This document shows positions 9,862-19,996 of a stretch of 64,000 nucleotides of DNA, piece after piece. Each line of letters begins with the position of its first letter. Position 1 is the stretch's first letter. Below the pieces are notes generated by a model. That model made no database searches and was not told where the DNA came from. It worked only from the letters and a program-made list of their open reading frames with translations. The translations under genes were made by a program, and so were the position numbers. The DNA lies in the NCBI GenBank assembly GCA_017746715.1, contig JAGHZQ010000015.1:88280-152279 (forward strand). Reading direction: 5' to 3'. This DNA is from Cyanobacteria bacterium SBLK. Lineage in GTDB: Bacteria; Cyanobacteriota; Cyanobacteriia; Cyanobacteriales; Spirulinaceae.

Positions 9862-10042
9862 GTACGCTGTCGATTCCTTGAATAATCATTAAGTCGTTGC
9901 GTTCTATTGTAATCGGTAATCGGTAATGGGGACGGGGGGAGGGGAAAGGGTCGGCGCGATCGCTGCTAGATGGGCGATCTCGCTCTTCGGGATAAACTTG
10001 CGATATCGTGGGATTAGAAATTTGGGAGGGCGATCGGACAAG

Positions 10043-11557
10043 ATGAAGCTACTGATCAAAAATTTAGGACCTATCAAGAATAATACTCAAGAAATAGATT
10101 TATCCAAGCGATTCTATGTTTTCGTCGGCGTTAATAATAGCGGAAAGACTTATGTTTCTCAACTTCTCTGGACAATATTTGATGACAAAACAATTCATCG
10201 ATTTGCAAGGCATCTAAGCAACAAAGAAGTGATGAATATTAAAATTGAAAAAAATTTTGAGATTACAGAAGTATTTGTGAAAAATATACTAGAAAATTTT
10301 GCTGAATTCCTGAAAAATGAATTATCAAGCACGTATAATATTTCCTACAATTTAGCCTTTATACAAAACATAGAACTTTTATTTCAGTTTAGTATTGAGG
10401 AATTAAAAACAACAAGTGTTACAATTAATGCTTTGTCTGGATCGGAAGAAAAGTTACCAGAAGAATATTTAGAATATTTAACAGTTACAAAGGATGTTGA
10501 TTCTTTAGTATTTCAAATAGAAACCAAAAAAATTTCAGAATCATTGATGAATATGTTTTCTGAAAATTCTTTAAGCGAAATAGAAAATAAAATAGATTCA
10601 ACGAAAAAAGAACTAATTATACAGTCAACTATAACAATATTACTTAAACAATTCTATGAAACATTTTTTCTTCCCGCAAGTCGTTCATTTTATCCAAGTT
10701 TTTATCGCTACATCTATGATATAGAACGAAGAAATCATGAAGAATTCAAACAAAAAATATCAAATTTGCTAGAAGAAACAGAAGGAAATCCTACAAACAA
10801 AGATATCGAATCTTTAAGGAAATCTAGCTTATTTACAAGGAGACCATATACAAAACCAATAAATCAAGCTATTGAAGATGTTTATTCTCTTAATATCAAT
10901 CCCGAAGAAGTATCTCATTATATAAATTTGGTTGAGCGTTTAGCGGAAGTAATGGGAGGAGATATACTTATGAAAAGTCTAGAAGGAATAGCACCAATCG
11001 AGTTCTTTTTTAAACCTCATAAGCAAGAAAAAGATTTACCAATGTATTTGGCATCCTCTTCTGTCAATCAGTTGAGTTTATTATATTTATACTTCAAATA
11101 TTGGGTTGCAGAAGAAAACAATTTTTTAATGATGGATGAACCAGAGGAAAATTTACATCCTGCTAACCAAGTATTACTTCTCGAACTTTTGCTTGATTTT
11201 GCTAACCAAAATGATAATAGAGTTTTGATTACAACTCATAGCCCTTTACTAGCAAATGCACTGAATAATTATGTCTATCTCGATATTTTAAAAAATGATC
11301 TTGATTGCGATCTAGATGATATTATAGAAGAGCACGATTTACCAATTAGCTCATCCACTTCCATTGCACGAGATGATGTTGGTGTTTATTTCTTTAATGG
11401 CAAAAAAATCATTGAATATGATAGTGGTTACTACAGTATTTACTTTAGAGACTTTCAAGAAACTACTAGCGCAATTAAAAGATCGGCGGAAACTTTAACG
11501 GATTATATTTATTATAAAGAACGAGAAGCATTTGCAGGAGAAGATGAGGATGAGTAA
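10043..11557 (+). CDS. AAA family ATPase (OLD/AAA_15-like), possible defence ATPase
   Basis: 504 residues. The N-terminus MKLLIKNLGPIKNNTQEIDL leads into a Walker A motif GVNNSGKT (29-36). A long helical region follows, then Walker B with an SMC/OLD-like neighbourhood (LMMDEPEENLHPANQVLL, about 361-378) and a switch His in ITTHSPLLANAL. This layout is that of ATPases in OLD, Gabija, Septu and PARIS-type systems, although the exact subfamily is not clear to me. Base composition is much more AT rich than the flanking dnaK gene, which suggests recent acquisition. The last bases overlap the start of the next gene. The ATG at 10043 begins the ATPase domain; an upstream in-frame start at 9926 adds an unrelated stretch. 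Confidence 0.8.
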   Translation: MKLLIKNLGPIKNNTQEIDLSKRFYVFVGVNNSGKTYVSQLLWTIFDDKTIHRFARHLSNKEVMNIKIEKNFEITEVFVKNILENFAEFLKNELSSTYNISYNLAFIQNIELLFQFSIEELKTTSVTINALSGSEEKLPEEYLEYLTVTKDVDSLVFQIETKKISESLMNMFSENSLSEIENKIDSTKKELIIQSTITILLKQFYETFFLPASRSFYPSFYRYIYDIERRNHEEFKQKISNLLEETEGNPTNKDIESLRKSSLFTRRPYTKPINQAIEDVYSLNINPEEVSHYINLVERLAEVMGGDILMKSLEGIAPIEFFFKPHKQEKDLPMYLASSSVNQLSLLYLYFKYWVAEENNFLMMDEPEENLHPANQVLLLELLLDFANQNDNRVLITTHSPLLANALNNYVYLDILKNDLDCDLDDIIEEHDLPISSSTSIARDDVGVYFFNGKKIIEYDSGYYSIYFRDFQETTSAIKRSAETLTDYIYYKEREAFAGEDEDE

Positions 11558-12416
11558 AAAGAAAGGTAAAGATAACGAAAAAAATTACGATTCCATCAGA
11601 CAAAAGTTTTACAAATTTTTACGAGAACAAGAAATAATCATAGAATTATGCGATTTTTCTAATGGTTGTAATGATTTAAATGAACCGATAGAGATTGAAG
11701 AAAAGAAGAATAGAAACAAGAACAAGAAAAATACGACAAAACTTCAAAAAGTCATAATTGCCGATCGCAACTGTATTCTCGACTCACAACCAGATATCGA
11801 ACGAATCTGGCGTATAGAATTAGAGAAAGAAATTAAAGGCTTAGAAGGTTTTAAAACAGAAGCAAAAACCACAGAAATTGCCTTATTAATTCTTAAAAAA
11901 AGAAGAACTAAAGAGGGCACAAGAAAATATACACTGTATATTATTTTAATCGAACTCAAAACAACATTGACAATTAAAGAATCTTTAGAATCGAGAAGTA
12001 GAAAAATAAAAGATAAAGCCGGAGATTTGGGAAGTATTGCTAATAAATTCAGATGTTCGATGAATCGAATGTATATGCTACTGACTTTGAACGATCATAG
12101 AAACTCTAATCAAGGTTTCCAAAAGGATGATATTGATATAGAATTTAAGGGACTTATTTTTTATAATACCGATTCAATTGATGAATCTAAGATTGAAGAA
12201 AATTCTTACGATCGTCAGATGTATAAAATCCTGAAGCAAGAAGATAATTTATTGCGATTTCAGACTCTTCTCTATCCTGAAGACAAAATTGCAATTGAAT
12301 TCATTAAAAATCAAGATTCAAAACCCAAATCAATGTCAATTGAATTTCAAGAAATCTTAGAAAAACTCAACATCATCAAGAGAAAAAATGAAGATGAAAG
12401 CACGCATCAAGATTGA
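11550..12416 (+). CDS. partner of the AAA ATPase, possible PD-(D/E)xK-type nuclease
   Basis: About 288 residues, rich in Lys and Glu. Its ATG (11550) lies inside the end of the ATPase gene with AGGAG 9 bases upstream, so the two genes are translationally coupled. I do not recognise a named family. The segment LYIILIELKTTLT has the beta-strand plus E-x-K pattern of the PD-(D/E)xK nuclease core, with candidate acidic residues upstream (DSQPDIERIWRIELEKE); this is only suggestive. Equally AT rich, and adjacent to no housekeeping operon. A two-gene ATPase-nuclease module is a common design for anti-phage systems; that role is inferred. Confidence 0.6.
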   Translation: MSKKKGKDNEKNYDSIRQKFYKFLREQEIIIELCDFSNGCNDLNEPIEIEEKKNRNKNKKNTTKLQKVIIADRNCILDSQPDIERIWRIELEKEIKGLEGFKTEAKTTEIALLILKKRRTKEGTRKYTLYIILIELKTTLTIKESLESRSRKIKDKAGDLGSIANKFRCSMNRMYMLLTLNDHRNSNQGFQKDDIDIEFKGLIFYNTDSIDESKIEENSYDRQMYKILKQEDNLLRFQTLLYPEDKIAIEFIKNQDSKPKSMSIEFQEILEKLNIIKRKNEDESTHQD

Positions 12417-13942
12417 TGATAATCTCCTCCCGAACCATATTTCCAAGCATCCAACCAACGATGATAATAATAAAGGCGATCGCCAGACAAATTCTGACTC
12501 AATGGTTCGAGCTTCTGGCCAACAGGATACAAACCCGTATATACTGCTAGATTAAGATAATGTTTTAACCAATCCAATAACGCCGGAATTCCCACTTGAG
12601 GAAGCAGAGGTAAGACTAATTTGGGATTGACGCGAGGTAAAGTTTTCACTAACCCGGAAAACTGAATCACATCTTGTAAAAAAGGAGAGAGTACCTCATC
12701 TCCCAACTCATTCATGACGGAAAAAACACCACTCAGTAACTCATTAATTTGATTCGGAGAAACTTGGCGAGCGATCGCAACGCTCATGGTACGCTGAAAT
12801 AGCCACGTTACCGAGATATTAGGTTGATAGGGTTGTAATAGTTGTAAAGACTTATAATCCAACGCATCGGCTTTTTTTGCCTCTTCTATTCCTATCGTTA
12901 AACGCTGCAAATGACGCACCATCGACCCGAAACCACCAAAACTAACCGGAGATTGAGAACCGCTACTATCCCCGACAGGTAAAATACGATTCCAAGGGAG
13001 ACGAATAGGACTTTTTTGATAAGAAGGGAAGAAACCAAACAAAAAACGCTGAAAATCTAACTGCGATAATTCGATATCTTGATATTGAGGCAGTAAGCGA
13101 AAATACTCCTCCATAAAAAATTCTAAACTAAAGCGTTGCGGATGTGCATCGAGATAAGTAAATAAATAAGTCGTGCGTCCATCTCTAGCGGGAAAAGCCT
13201 CCCAAAAATATTGACATTGGTTCTGAATGGGTGTAAAAGAAACCAACAAATCTCCCTTATCATTGTTTAAATATCCCTTCCCGCAACTTCCCACCACCAA
13301 ACAAACCCCTTCCGGTTTTACACCTTGCCTCGCTTGTTGTATAATAGGGGAAAAATGCCCCATTGTATCGATTAAAAGATGAGTTGTTAACGTCATTTCT
13401 CCAGCAAGAACCAGTACGCCATCGGGATGAATTGTCGCCGAAGAGAAAGACGTTTTTTCGAGAAGTTTTCCTCCTGCCTCGAGAAACTTTTGTTTGAGGG
13501 TTTCGAGCAAATAAACCGGATCGATGCCAATATTGAGAATATCGCGAACCCAAATTTCTACCCCTTGATGAAAGGCCACTCTTGCAGGATTGTATTCCGT
13601 TGCGATCGCTGTTTCTAACTCCTCCTCTGTCAGCAAATCCAACTCGAGAAAAACTTGTAATTCCAGACGAGAAATATTCCATTCTTGATCCCGTCCCCGC
13701 AAAATCCCTCTTTCCAATACTGCAACCTGCCAACCTCTTCGCTGTAAAGCCGTCCCGATTAAAATCCCTAAAGTTCCCCCGCAAACCAGAAAATCAAAAT
13801 CGCGATCGCCCAATATTTTATCACTTTCCGAGACAACGCAAGGAACGGCAATGTCTCCCTCACGCAAATTCTGCCAAAGGCGATCGGCATTTCGCAAACG
13901 CTGCAAAACCTGTTGACTTAGAATTGTTTTCATCAGGGACAT
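12407..13942 (-). CDS. cruP: FAD-dependent lycopene-cyclase-like protein (CruP/CruA family)
   Basis: About 511 residues. It has an N-terminal dinucleotide-binding fold (DFDFLVCGGTLGILIGTALQRRG followed by VAVLERG, about residues 49-78), a middle GxxL/F-rich oxidoreductase region, and a C-terminus ending in HRWLDAWKYGSGGDYH, which I associate with CruP proteins of cyanobacteria and chloroplasts. CruA is a lycopene cyclase; its paralogue CruP is linked to carotenoid metabolism under oxidative stress. The two are hard to separate by eye. I start at one of the clustered ATGs (13942); the longer frame to 14092 would translate a dispersed repeat and overlap the kinase gene. The 3' end overlaps the convergent nuclease-like gene by 10 bases. 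Confidence 0.65.
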   Translation of the reverse strand: MSLMKTILSQQVLQRLRNADRLWQNLREGDIAVPCVVSESDKILGDRDFDFLVCGGTLGILIGTALQRRGWQVAVLERGILRGRDQEWNISRLELQVFLELDLLTEEELETAIATEYNPARVAFHQGVEIWVRDILNIGIDPVYLLETLKQKFLEAGGKLLEKTSFSSATIHPDGVLVLAGEMTLTTHLLIDTMGHFSPIIQQARQGVKPEGVCLVVGSCGKGYLNNDKGDLLVSFTPIQNQCQYFWEAFPARDGRTTYLFTYLDAHPQRFSLEFFMEEYFRLLPQYQDIELSQLDFQRFLFGFFPSYQKSPIRLPWNRILPVGDSSGSQSPVSFGGFGSMVRHLQRLTIGIEEAKKADALDYKSLQLLQPYQPNISVTWLFQRTMSVAIARQVSPNQINELLSGVFSVMNELGDEVLSPFLQDVIQFSGLVKTLPRVNPKLVLPLLPQVGIPALLDWLKHYLNLAVYTGLYPVGQKLEPLSQNLSGDRLYYYHRWLDAWKYGSGGDYHQS

Positions 13943-13979
13943 CATATAAGTATTTCTAACTGGTGATACTTCGGCAAGC

Positions 13980-15149
13980 TCAGTGCATCGCTGGAGATTG
14001 GTGAGTGATGACTGATAAGGGTAATTCAATAAAGAAAGTCGTTCCCGTTTCGTGACTGGTTTCAAAGTAAATTTGACCGTCGTGCGCTTCAATAATCGAT
14101 TTTGCGATCGCGGTACCGAGTCCCGTTCCTCCTTGCTTCCCGTAAGTTACAAATGCGTCAAAGAAATTCTCGCGGATATCTTCTGGAATCCCCGGACCGT
14201 TATCGCGAATTTCAAGGCGGATACAATCAGTAAATTTCCGAACTGTTATCGCTACATTTCCACCACTACCATCAAAAGCCTGCACGGCATTAATGACAAT
14301 ATTTTGTAAAACTCGCGCGAGTTTCGTATCGTCAACCTCAATAATTAAATCTTCCGGACAAACGATAGAAAAATCAACATTTTCATCTTGAAAATAAATA
14401 GAATTCAGTTTTTCAAAATGTTTTAACGGTTCTACAAGATTAATCGAACGCTTGTGCAAAACGGCACTGCCTCTTGCAAATTCTAATAATTCCTCCGCCA
14501 TCGCCGTCATGCGAGTTGCCTGTGCTTGAATTAAATTGCACCATTCAATCGTTTCTTCATCCTCCGAATGCATTTCTCGAACCATCCCGCTTGATAATTG
14601 AATGCCGCTTAAGGGACTCTTGAGATCGTGAATAATCGTATTCACCATCTCGCCCACTAAAACCATTTTTTCTTTATAAGCCAATTGCTTGACATATTGT
14701 TCCGTCGTCGCTCGCAAGCGCTGAATAACATAATGAAAAAGTTTGAGAACGACAGCTCCCCGCGTATTATCAAGAATATCAATGACAATATTGCGGGGAA
14801 TTTTAGCTAGAGTGGCCGATCCTCGCACGATCGCCTGAGCGCTGCGAGGCTGACCATCCAAAATCCCAAACTCGCCAAAAAAATCATTGGGGACGGCTCG
14901 TGCAACAATTTGAAAGTTGTTTCCCGCAATTTGTTTTCTAAATAAAATTTCCCCTTCCAGTACCAAATAGAGAAAATCGGGAATTTCTCCTTCTTCAAAG
15001 ATAATAGTATCATCCGAGAAAGTTTCTATCATTGCTAATTCGCAGAGTTTTGTCGATCGTTCCGAATCAAAGAAGGTAACAAATTGGTGCGCTTGAATGT
15101 CCATGAGAAATTGACGACATCGGGATTCTAAAGCCAGTGGATCGATCAT
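13980..15149 (-). CDS. histidine kinase with cyclic-nucleotide-binding-type sensor domain
   Basis: 389 residues. Residues 25-140 form a CRP-like cyclic nucleotide-binding domain (FEEGEIPDFLYLVLEGEI, FGEFGILDGQPRSAQA). Next come a HisKA dimerisation domain with phosphoacceptor His174 (IIHDLKSPLSG) and an HATPase domain with the N box (NIVINAVQAF), G1 (DNGPGIPED) and G2 (GGTGLGTAIAKSIIEAH). No membrane segment, so it is a soluble sensor. No response regulator gene is adjacent. It lies 37 bases upstream of the CruP-like gene on the same strand, so the two may be co-transcribed. Confidence 0.88.
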   Translation of the reverse strand: MIDPLALESRCRQFLMDIQAHQFVTFFDSERSTKLCELAMIETFSDDTIIFEEGEIPDFLYLVLEGEILFRKQIAGNNFQIVARAVPNDFFGEFGILDGQPRSAQAIVRGSATLAKIPRNIVIDILDNTRGAVVLKLFHYVIQRLRATTEQYVKQLAYKEKMVLVGEMVNTIIHDLKSPLSGIQLSSGMVREMHSEDEETIEWCNLIQAQATRMTAMAEELLEFARGSAVLHKRSINLVEPLKHFEKLNSIYFQDENVDFSIVCPEDLIIEVDDTKLARVLQNIVINAVQAFDGSGGNVAITVRKFTDCIRLEIRDNGPGIPEDIRENFFDAFVTYGKQGGTGLGTAIAKSIIEAHDGQIYFETSHETGTTFFIELPLSVITHQSPAMH

Positions 15150-15475
15150 ATCGCAATCGGTTGCTTTCGTCCCTCACGCCTTTTATTCCGTCGAGCAAAG
15201 TTTTTGGCAAAAAAACGCTACAAATTCCTTGTAGAGCAGGTTTGCAAATTCACTGACAATTTTTCTTTCTCTATCCTTTCTCGATAAATTTTTTCTCTTC
15301 TAGTCCTTCGTCGCGGTAATCTCCGAGAAGTTTGGCACGGGAACGATCGACAGGTTCGGTTTGCCATTATGCTGCTAGGGAACATCGAAATCCTCCACTG
15401 CAATTGACTGGAGATTCGATACAATCAGATCGGTCTTTTGACTGTTTACATTTTGCGATCGCCTCTCGTTTCTCC

Positions 15476-17314
15476 ATGACTACCTCTCCAACCCCTCTTG
15501 AAGATAAGCCCTCCCCCTCGCATCCCAACGATTGGCGGCTATTTCTTCGGCTGCTTCCCTACGCTCGCCGTAATGGGAAAATTTTTCTGATTTCCATGTT
15601 GCTGCTGCTTCCCGTCTCCATTGCCGGAGTCATTCAACCGTTAATTGTCGGCCAGGCGATCTCGCTTTTACGAGGCGAACCCACATGGGAAATCTTAAGG
15701 GGAGTCTCTTTATCGGCAGGGATTGGCACTTTAATTCAAATTTTACTGGCCACGATCGCCATTCGCCTTGCGTTTGTATCTTTGCAAGGCTATCTCGTGC
15801 AGCGAGTGGGACAAGAAATTACGGCAGGGGTGCGCGAAGACTTATTCGCTCATGTCCTTTCCCTCGCTTCGCGCTTTTTCGATCGCTCCCCCGTCGGGCG
15901 TTTGGTAACGCGCATTACTAGCGATGTGGAAGCCTTGGGGGATGTTTTTGCAACGGGAGCGATCGGCATTCTTAGCGATATTATCTACATTATTGTTATT
16001 GTTTTTACCATTTTTGCCTTGGAATGGAAATTAGCTTTAATGTTACTCTTGATGCTCGTTCCCGTTTCTGCCTTAATCGTCTTTTTTCAACAACAGTACC
16101 GCAAAGCCAACTATCGCGCCCGAGATGAACTTTCCAAGCTCAACTCCATGCTCGCAGAAAACATTTCTGGAATTAACATCGTACAACTCTTCCGCCGCGA
16201 GCGTTTTAACTCGGAAATGTTTCGCTCTATCAATGACAAATACCGCCAAGAAATCGATAAAACTATCTTTCACGACTCTGCCGTCTCGGCAACTTTAGAA
16301 TGGATTGCTTTGGTGGCGATCGCGGGAGTTTTGTGGCTGGGGGGAATTTTAATTTTACAAGATACGTTAACCTTTGGTACCCTTTCTGCATTTATTTTAT
16401 ACGCTCAGCGCTTGTTCGATCCCCTGCGGCGATTTGCCGAAAAATTTACCATGATTCAATCGGGATTTACTGCCATCGAACGCATTAGCGAATTAATGGA
16501 TGAACCCATCGAAATTCGCGATCCGAGCGAGAATACTGAAGGCGAATTTTTAGAAGGATCTCAATGGCGATCGCAGAATAAACCGGGAGAAATTCGCTTT
16601 GAAAATGTTTGGTTCGGCTATAAACCTGATGAATACGTTCTCCAAGATTTAAACTTGACTATTCGTCCGGGAGAAAAAGTAGCCTTAGTCGGCCCTACAG
16701 GAGCGGGAAAAAGTTCGATCATTCGCCTTCTCTGTCGCCTTTACGAACCCAGTAAGGGTAGAATTATTGTCGATGGCATCGATATTCGCGATTTGCGCCA
16801 GGCGCAATTAAGACGTTATATCGGGGTGATTTTACAAGAAAGCTTTCTCTTTGCTGGCGATGTCAAACGCAATATTACTTTAGGAGAAAGTTACTCCTTT
16901 GAAGAAATCCAACAAGCTGCTGCCGCTACTAATATTGAAGATTTTATCGAACAACTTCCTCAAAGTTACGATACCCAATTGCGAGAGCGAGGAACGAATC
17001 TTTCAGGCGGTCAAAAACAACTCCTTGCGTTTGCGCGAGTTGCCATTCGCGATCCCCGCATTCTCGTCTTAGATGAAGCGACGGCCAGTTTGGATGTAGG
17101 GACGGAACGACTCATCCAAGAAGCCCTAGAACGACTATTAGAAGAACGCACGGCAATTATTATCGCCCATCGCCTGTCTACCATTCGCAATGTCGATCGC
17201 ATTTTAGTTCTCAAACACGGTCAATTAGTGGAATCGGGAAATCACGACGAACTTTTAGCAAAAGATGGGTTATATGCCAGTTTGTATCAATTGCAAATGT
17301 TGGGAACAGAATAG
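15476..17314 (+). CDS. ABC exporter half-transporter (MsbA/multidrug type, fused permease and ATPase)
   Basis: 612 residues. An N-terminal membrane domain with six predicted helices (from ISMLLLLPVSIAGVIQPLIVG to about residue 330) is followed by a nucleotide-binding domain with Walker A GPTGAGKSS, the signature LSGGQKQLLAFARV, Walker B ILVLDEATASLD and the switch His in IIIAHRLSTI. It would act as a homodimer or heterodimer exporting lipids or hydrophobic compounds; the substrate cannot be inferred. The ATG at 15476 follows HIP1-containing non-coding DNA; the open frame upstream to 15332 has no ribosome binding site. Confidence 0.9.
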   Translation: MTTSPTPLEDKPSPSHPNDWRLFLRLLPYARRNGKIFLISMLLLLPVSIAGVIQPLIVGQAISLLRGEPTWEILRGVSLSAGIGTLIQILLATIAIRLAFVSLQGYLVQRVGQEITAGVREDLFAHVLSLASRFFDRSPVGRLVTRITSDVEALGDVFATGAIGILSDIIYIIVIVFTIFALEWKLALMLLLMLVPVSALIVFFQQQYRKANYRARDELSKLNSMLAENISGINIVQLFRRERFNSEMFRSINDKYRQEIDKTIFHDSAVSATLEWIALVAIAGVLWLGGILILQDTLTFGTLSAFILYAQRLFDPLRRFAEKFTMIQSGFTAIERISELMDEPIEIRDPSENTEGEFLEGSQWRSQNKPGEIRFENVWFGYKPDEYVLQDLNLTIRPGEKVALVGPTGAGKSSIIRLLCRLYEPSKGRIIVDGIDIRDLRQAQLRRYIGVILQESFLFAGDVKRNITLGESYSFEEIQQAAAATNIEDFIEQLPQSYDTQLRERGTNLSGGQKQLLAFARVAIRDPRILVLDEATASLDVGTERLIQEALERLLEERTAIIIAHRLSTIRNVDRILVLKHGQLVESGNHDELLAKDGLYASLYQLQMLGTE

Positions 17315-17501
17315 CGAATCAAAACAATTTGCCATTCACCCTTCGCAATTTAAGAATTATTTTGAGAAAAAAGTACATAGGTTCTAAAAATATCTCGATA
17401 TTGGTCAATTGAGCAGTTTTTGGGTAAAATAAAAAAGCCTTAAAATAGGAATTTCCCGATCTCAAATTGCATCTGTACCGTTCGCACGAGACGCTTGCTC
17501 T

Positions 17502-17915
17502 ATGAAAACCGCCCAAAAACTCAAACATGCCAGTACGCCTCCCAAGGTATTAAAGTCTCGTCCCCGCCAGTCTCGTGCCAATCCTGCCCGTTTACAACCT
17601 GCCCGTTTACAATCTAAGCATCGCAACCATGCAGCCACAGCCGTGGAAACTCTCGTCAAAATTGCCCTCAATTGTGGCTTATCGGCAGTCGCGATCGCCA
17701 CGTTAACTAATTTATTTCCCTACTATTGGGAACAGCGCGAAAAAGTGCAAGCCATTCGCACGGAGGTTCGCGATGCCGAGTACAAAGTCACCCGTTTGCG
17801 TGCCAATCTCAATCGCAGTTTCGATCCCTCTCAAGCCTTAAATGTCATGCAGGAACAAAGCGCCATGGTAGCTCCTAACCAGCGCCGCATTGTCCTGATG
17901 GATGAAACAGAATGA
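17502..17915 (+). CDS. conserved small membrane protein with basic N-terminus and coiled coil
   Basis: 137 residues. The first 45 are strongly basic and repetitive (NPARLQPARLQSKHR). One membrane segment follows (VKIALNCGLSAVAIATLTNLF), then a helical, heptad-like stretch (REKVQAIRTEVRDAEYKVTRLRANLNRSF). This topology, cytoplasmic basic tail then one helix then coiled coil, recalls the FtsL/FtsB/DivIC division proteins, but I cannot assign it to them. No operon partner is close. Confidence 0.65.
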   Translation: MKTAQKLKHASTPPKVLKSRPRQSRANPARLQPARLQSKHRNHAATAVETLVKIALNCGLSAVAIATLTNLFPYYWEQREKVQAIRTEVRDAEYKVTRLRANLNRSFDPSQALNVMQEQSAMVAPNQRRIVLMDETE

Positions 17916-18117
17916 CGAAGCAGAATTCCAATATAATTGGCCTGAGAAAATAAGGGGTTTGGGGGCGATCGGCGATTGAGTTAAAAATACTTAGGTGAAT
18001 GAATTCACGACAATCTTATGCCTAAAACTACAAGATGTCAAACTTGATTTTTAAAAAAATTTAAATCTTTAGTGCTGGGTAAGGTCGAACGAACTCAATT
18101 GAGGAGATCGCCCGACT

Positions 18118-19662
18118 TTATCTGGCAAACGCTAGCGGGAGGGTTAGGCTCAATGTCGTACTGCGATCGGGCTGCGATCGGCATTGCAATTGCCCTTGAT
18201 GTTTTTCGACAACAATTTGATAGCTAATGGATAACCCCAAACCCGTACCTCGTCCGACGGGTTTGGTGGTGAAAAAGGGATCGAAAATATGCTCCTGAAT
18301 GTCTTCGGGAATTCCCGAACCATTATCCTCAAAATGAAGGGTAATTTTCTGGTTTTCGACGAATTTGGTTCGAATGCGAATCGTTGGGATATTCGCGCGA
18401 TCGAGGGAACCTTCACCATCTAGCGACGGCTTGCGTTTTTCTTCTAAGGCATCGATCGCATTATTGAGAATATTGATAAAAACTTGATTGATTTGTCCGG
18501 CATAGCATTCAACGAGAGGGAGTTTTCCATACTCTTTAATAATTTGAATCTCGGCTAAATTCTCGCGTCTCTCGAGGCGAGAATTTAAGATAATGAGAGT
18601 ATTGTCAATTCCTTCATGTAAATCGACGGATTTGAGTTCCGATTCATCCAAGCGGGAAAAATTGCGGAGGGATTTGACGATCTTGCGAATGCGTTCCGTA
18701 CCCGAGCGCATGGAGTTAACAACTTGGGGCAAATCTGCAGCTAAAAATTCCATCTCCTCCTCATCAATTTGCGCTTTGAGTTCGGAGGGATTGGCTTGAC
18801 AATTTTCGAGAATATCGAGGAGGTCGCGAGTATGGCGATCCACGTGGGCTAAATTGCCGTGAATGAAGCTGACGGGATTGTTAATTTCATGGGCGATTCC
18901 GGCAACCAATTGCCCCAAACTCGACATTTTTGCGCTTTGAATTAACTGCACCTGCGTATTTTTTAAGTTTGTCATCGCTTGCTGGAGTTCTCGAGCGGAG
19001 CGTTCTAGGGATTGCTCGACTTTTTTTCGTTGTGCGATTTCTGCCTTTAAACTGCGAATATTGCGGCGGAGTTCCATTTGCCCGATCGCTTGACGGCTGA
19101 GGGCTTGCAGGGCGTTTAATTGTTCTGAGGTCAATTCTCGGGGTTTGCGATCGATGGTGCATAATGTTCCCAAAGGCAATCCGTCTGGGGTGACGAGGGG
19201 GGCTCCGGCATAGAAACGAATGGAGGGGTCTTGCACGACCAAAGGATTGCGCCGAAATCGCTCGTCTTCTAGGACATTGGGAACGACCATCACCTGTTGG
19301 GGGTCGAGGATTGCATGGGCGCAAAATGCCATCTCTCTCGGGGTTTCTTCTGCTGTCAGTCCCACCTTAGATTTAAACCATTGGCGATCGCGATCGACTA
19401 AACTGAGTAAAGCAATGGGAGTGCCGCAAATTTGAGCGGCAATGGTGGTTAAATCGTCAAAATCTTGCTCCGGTAGCGTATCGAGAATATTGTAATCTTC
19501 TAAGGCTTGAAGGCGATCGCTTTCATTCTCGGGCAGCGGAGCGGGAACGGCAACAACAGGGGGGATAACGGGAGCGGATTTCTTTGTTTGGGCTCTCCCG
19601 CTAAAATACCGAGTAAAGGTTGCAATCGCGCTTGATAAATTATGCAAAAATCCAATATTCAC
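18118..19662 (-). CDS. GAF-domain sensor histidine kinase
   Basis: About 514 residues. A short N-terminus is followed by a GAF domain (about 50-195, starting RLQALEDYNILDTLPEQDFDDLT in family-typical form, with FCAHAI and FYAGAPLVTPDG segments). A coiled coil leads to HisKA with His258 (GIAHEINNPVSF), and an HATPase domain with NILNNAIDAL, DNGSGIPEDI and GRGTGLGLSI. It resembles soluble cyanobacterial hybrid-less kinases; the signal is unknown. I use the GTG at 19662, which has GAGGAG upstream (spacing about 12), rather than the TTG at 19689. No cognate regulator is adjacent. Confidence 0.87.
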   Translation of the reverse strand: MNIGFLHNLSSAIATFTRYFSGRAQTKKSAPVIPPVVAVPAPLPENESDRLQALEDYNILDTLPEQDFDDLTTIAAQICGTPIALLSLVDRDRQWFKSKVGLTAEETPREMAFCAHAILDPQQVMVVPNVLEDERFRRNPLVVQDPSIRFYAGAPLVTPDGLPLGTLCTIDRKPRELTSEQLNALQALSRQAIGQMELRRNIRSLKAEIAQRKKVEQSLERSARELQQAMTNLKNTQVQLIQSAKMSSLGQLVAGIAHEINNPVSFIHGNLAHVDRHTRDLLDILENCQANPSELKAQIDEEEMEFLAADLPQVVNSMRSGTERIRKIVKSLRNFSRLDESELKSVDLHEGIDNTLIILNSRLERRENLAEIQIIKEYGKLPLVECYAGQINQVFINILNNAIDALEEKRKPSLDGEGSLDRANIPTIRIRTKFVENQKITLHFEDNGSGIPEDIQEHIFDPFFTTKPVGRGTGLGLSISYQIVVEKHQGQLQCRSQPDRSTTLSLTLPLAFAR

Positions 19663-19996
19663 TTTGTTTGTTTGCTCCTCTTTTTCCAAACTTTATTGTT
19701 GCACCCCGTACCTTTTACCTTGTCGATTGAGAATTTTACCTTGTCGATCGAGAAGAAGATCGAAGGGAAAAATATCGATAGTCAATCTTAACAGATTAAA
19801 CTCAAATAAGGAGAAAAATCGCATATTTATTTACAAAGTTAATTGACAAAGATCGATAAAAATGCACCGATCGAGTTTTGGTAATTGTTCCTCGATATAC
19901 TTTAAGAATTCATTCAATCTTTTAACATAAAAACATATCGATCGCGATCGTAATTGCATCCCAAAAAAAGAGCTCCTGTTTCCCTTTGGAATTCAA
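19663..19996. other. AT-rich intergenic region between divergent kinase and polysaccharide-export genes
   Basis: 334 bases holding the divergent promoters. A TTGACA hexamer lies at about 19842, but I see no properly spaced -10 box. Otherwise there are only HIP1-like GATCGCGATCG runs near 19940. No RNA gene seen. Confidence 0.4.

Noticed and set aside
13260..13784. 174-residue minus-strand ORF in another frame of the CruP-like gene
   Set aside because: Overlaps completely with a well-supported coding frame and has no family features.
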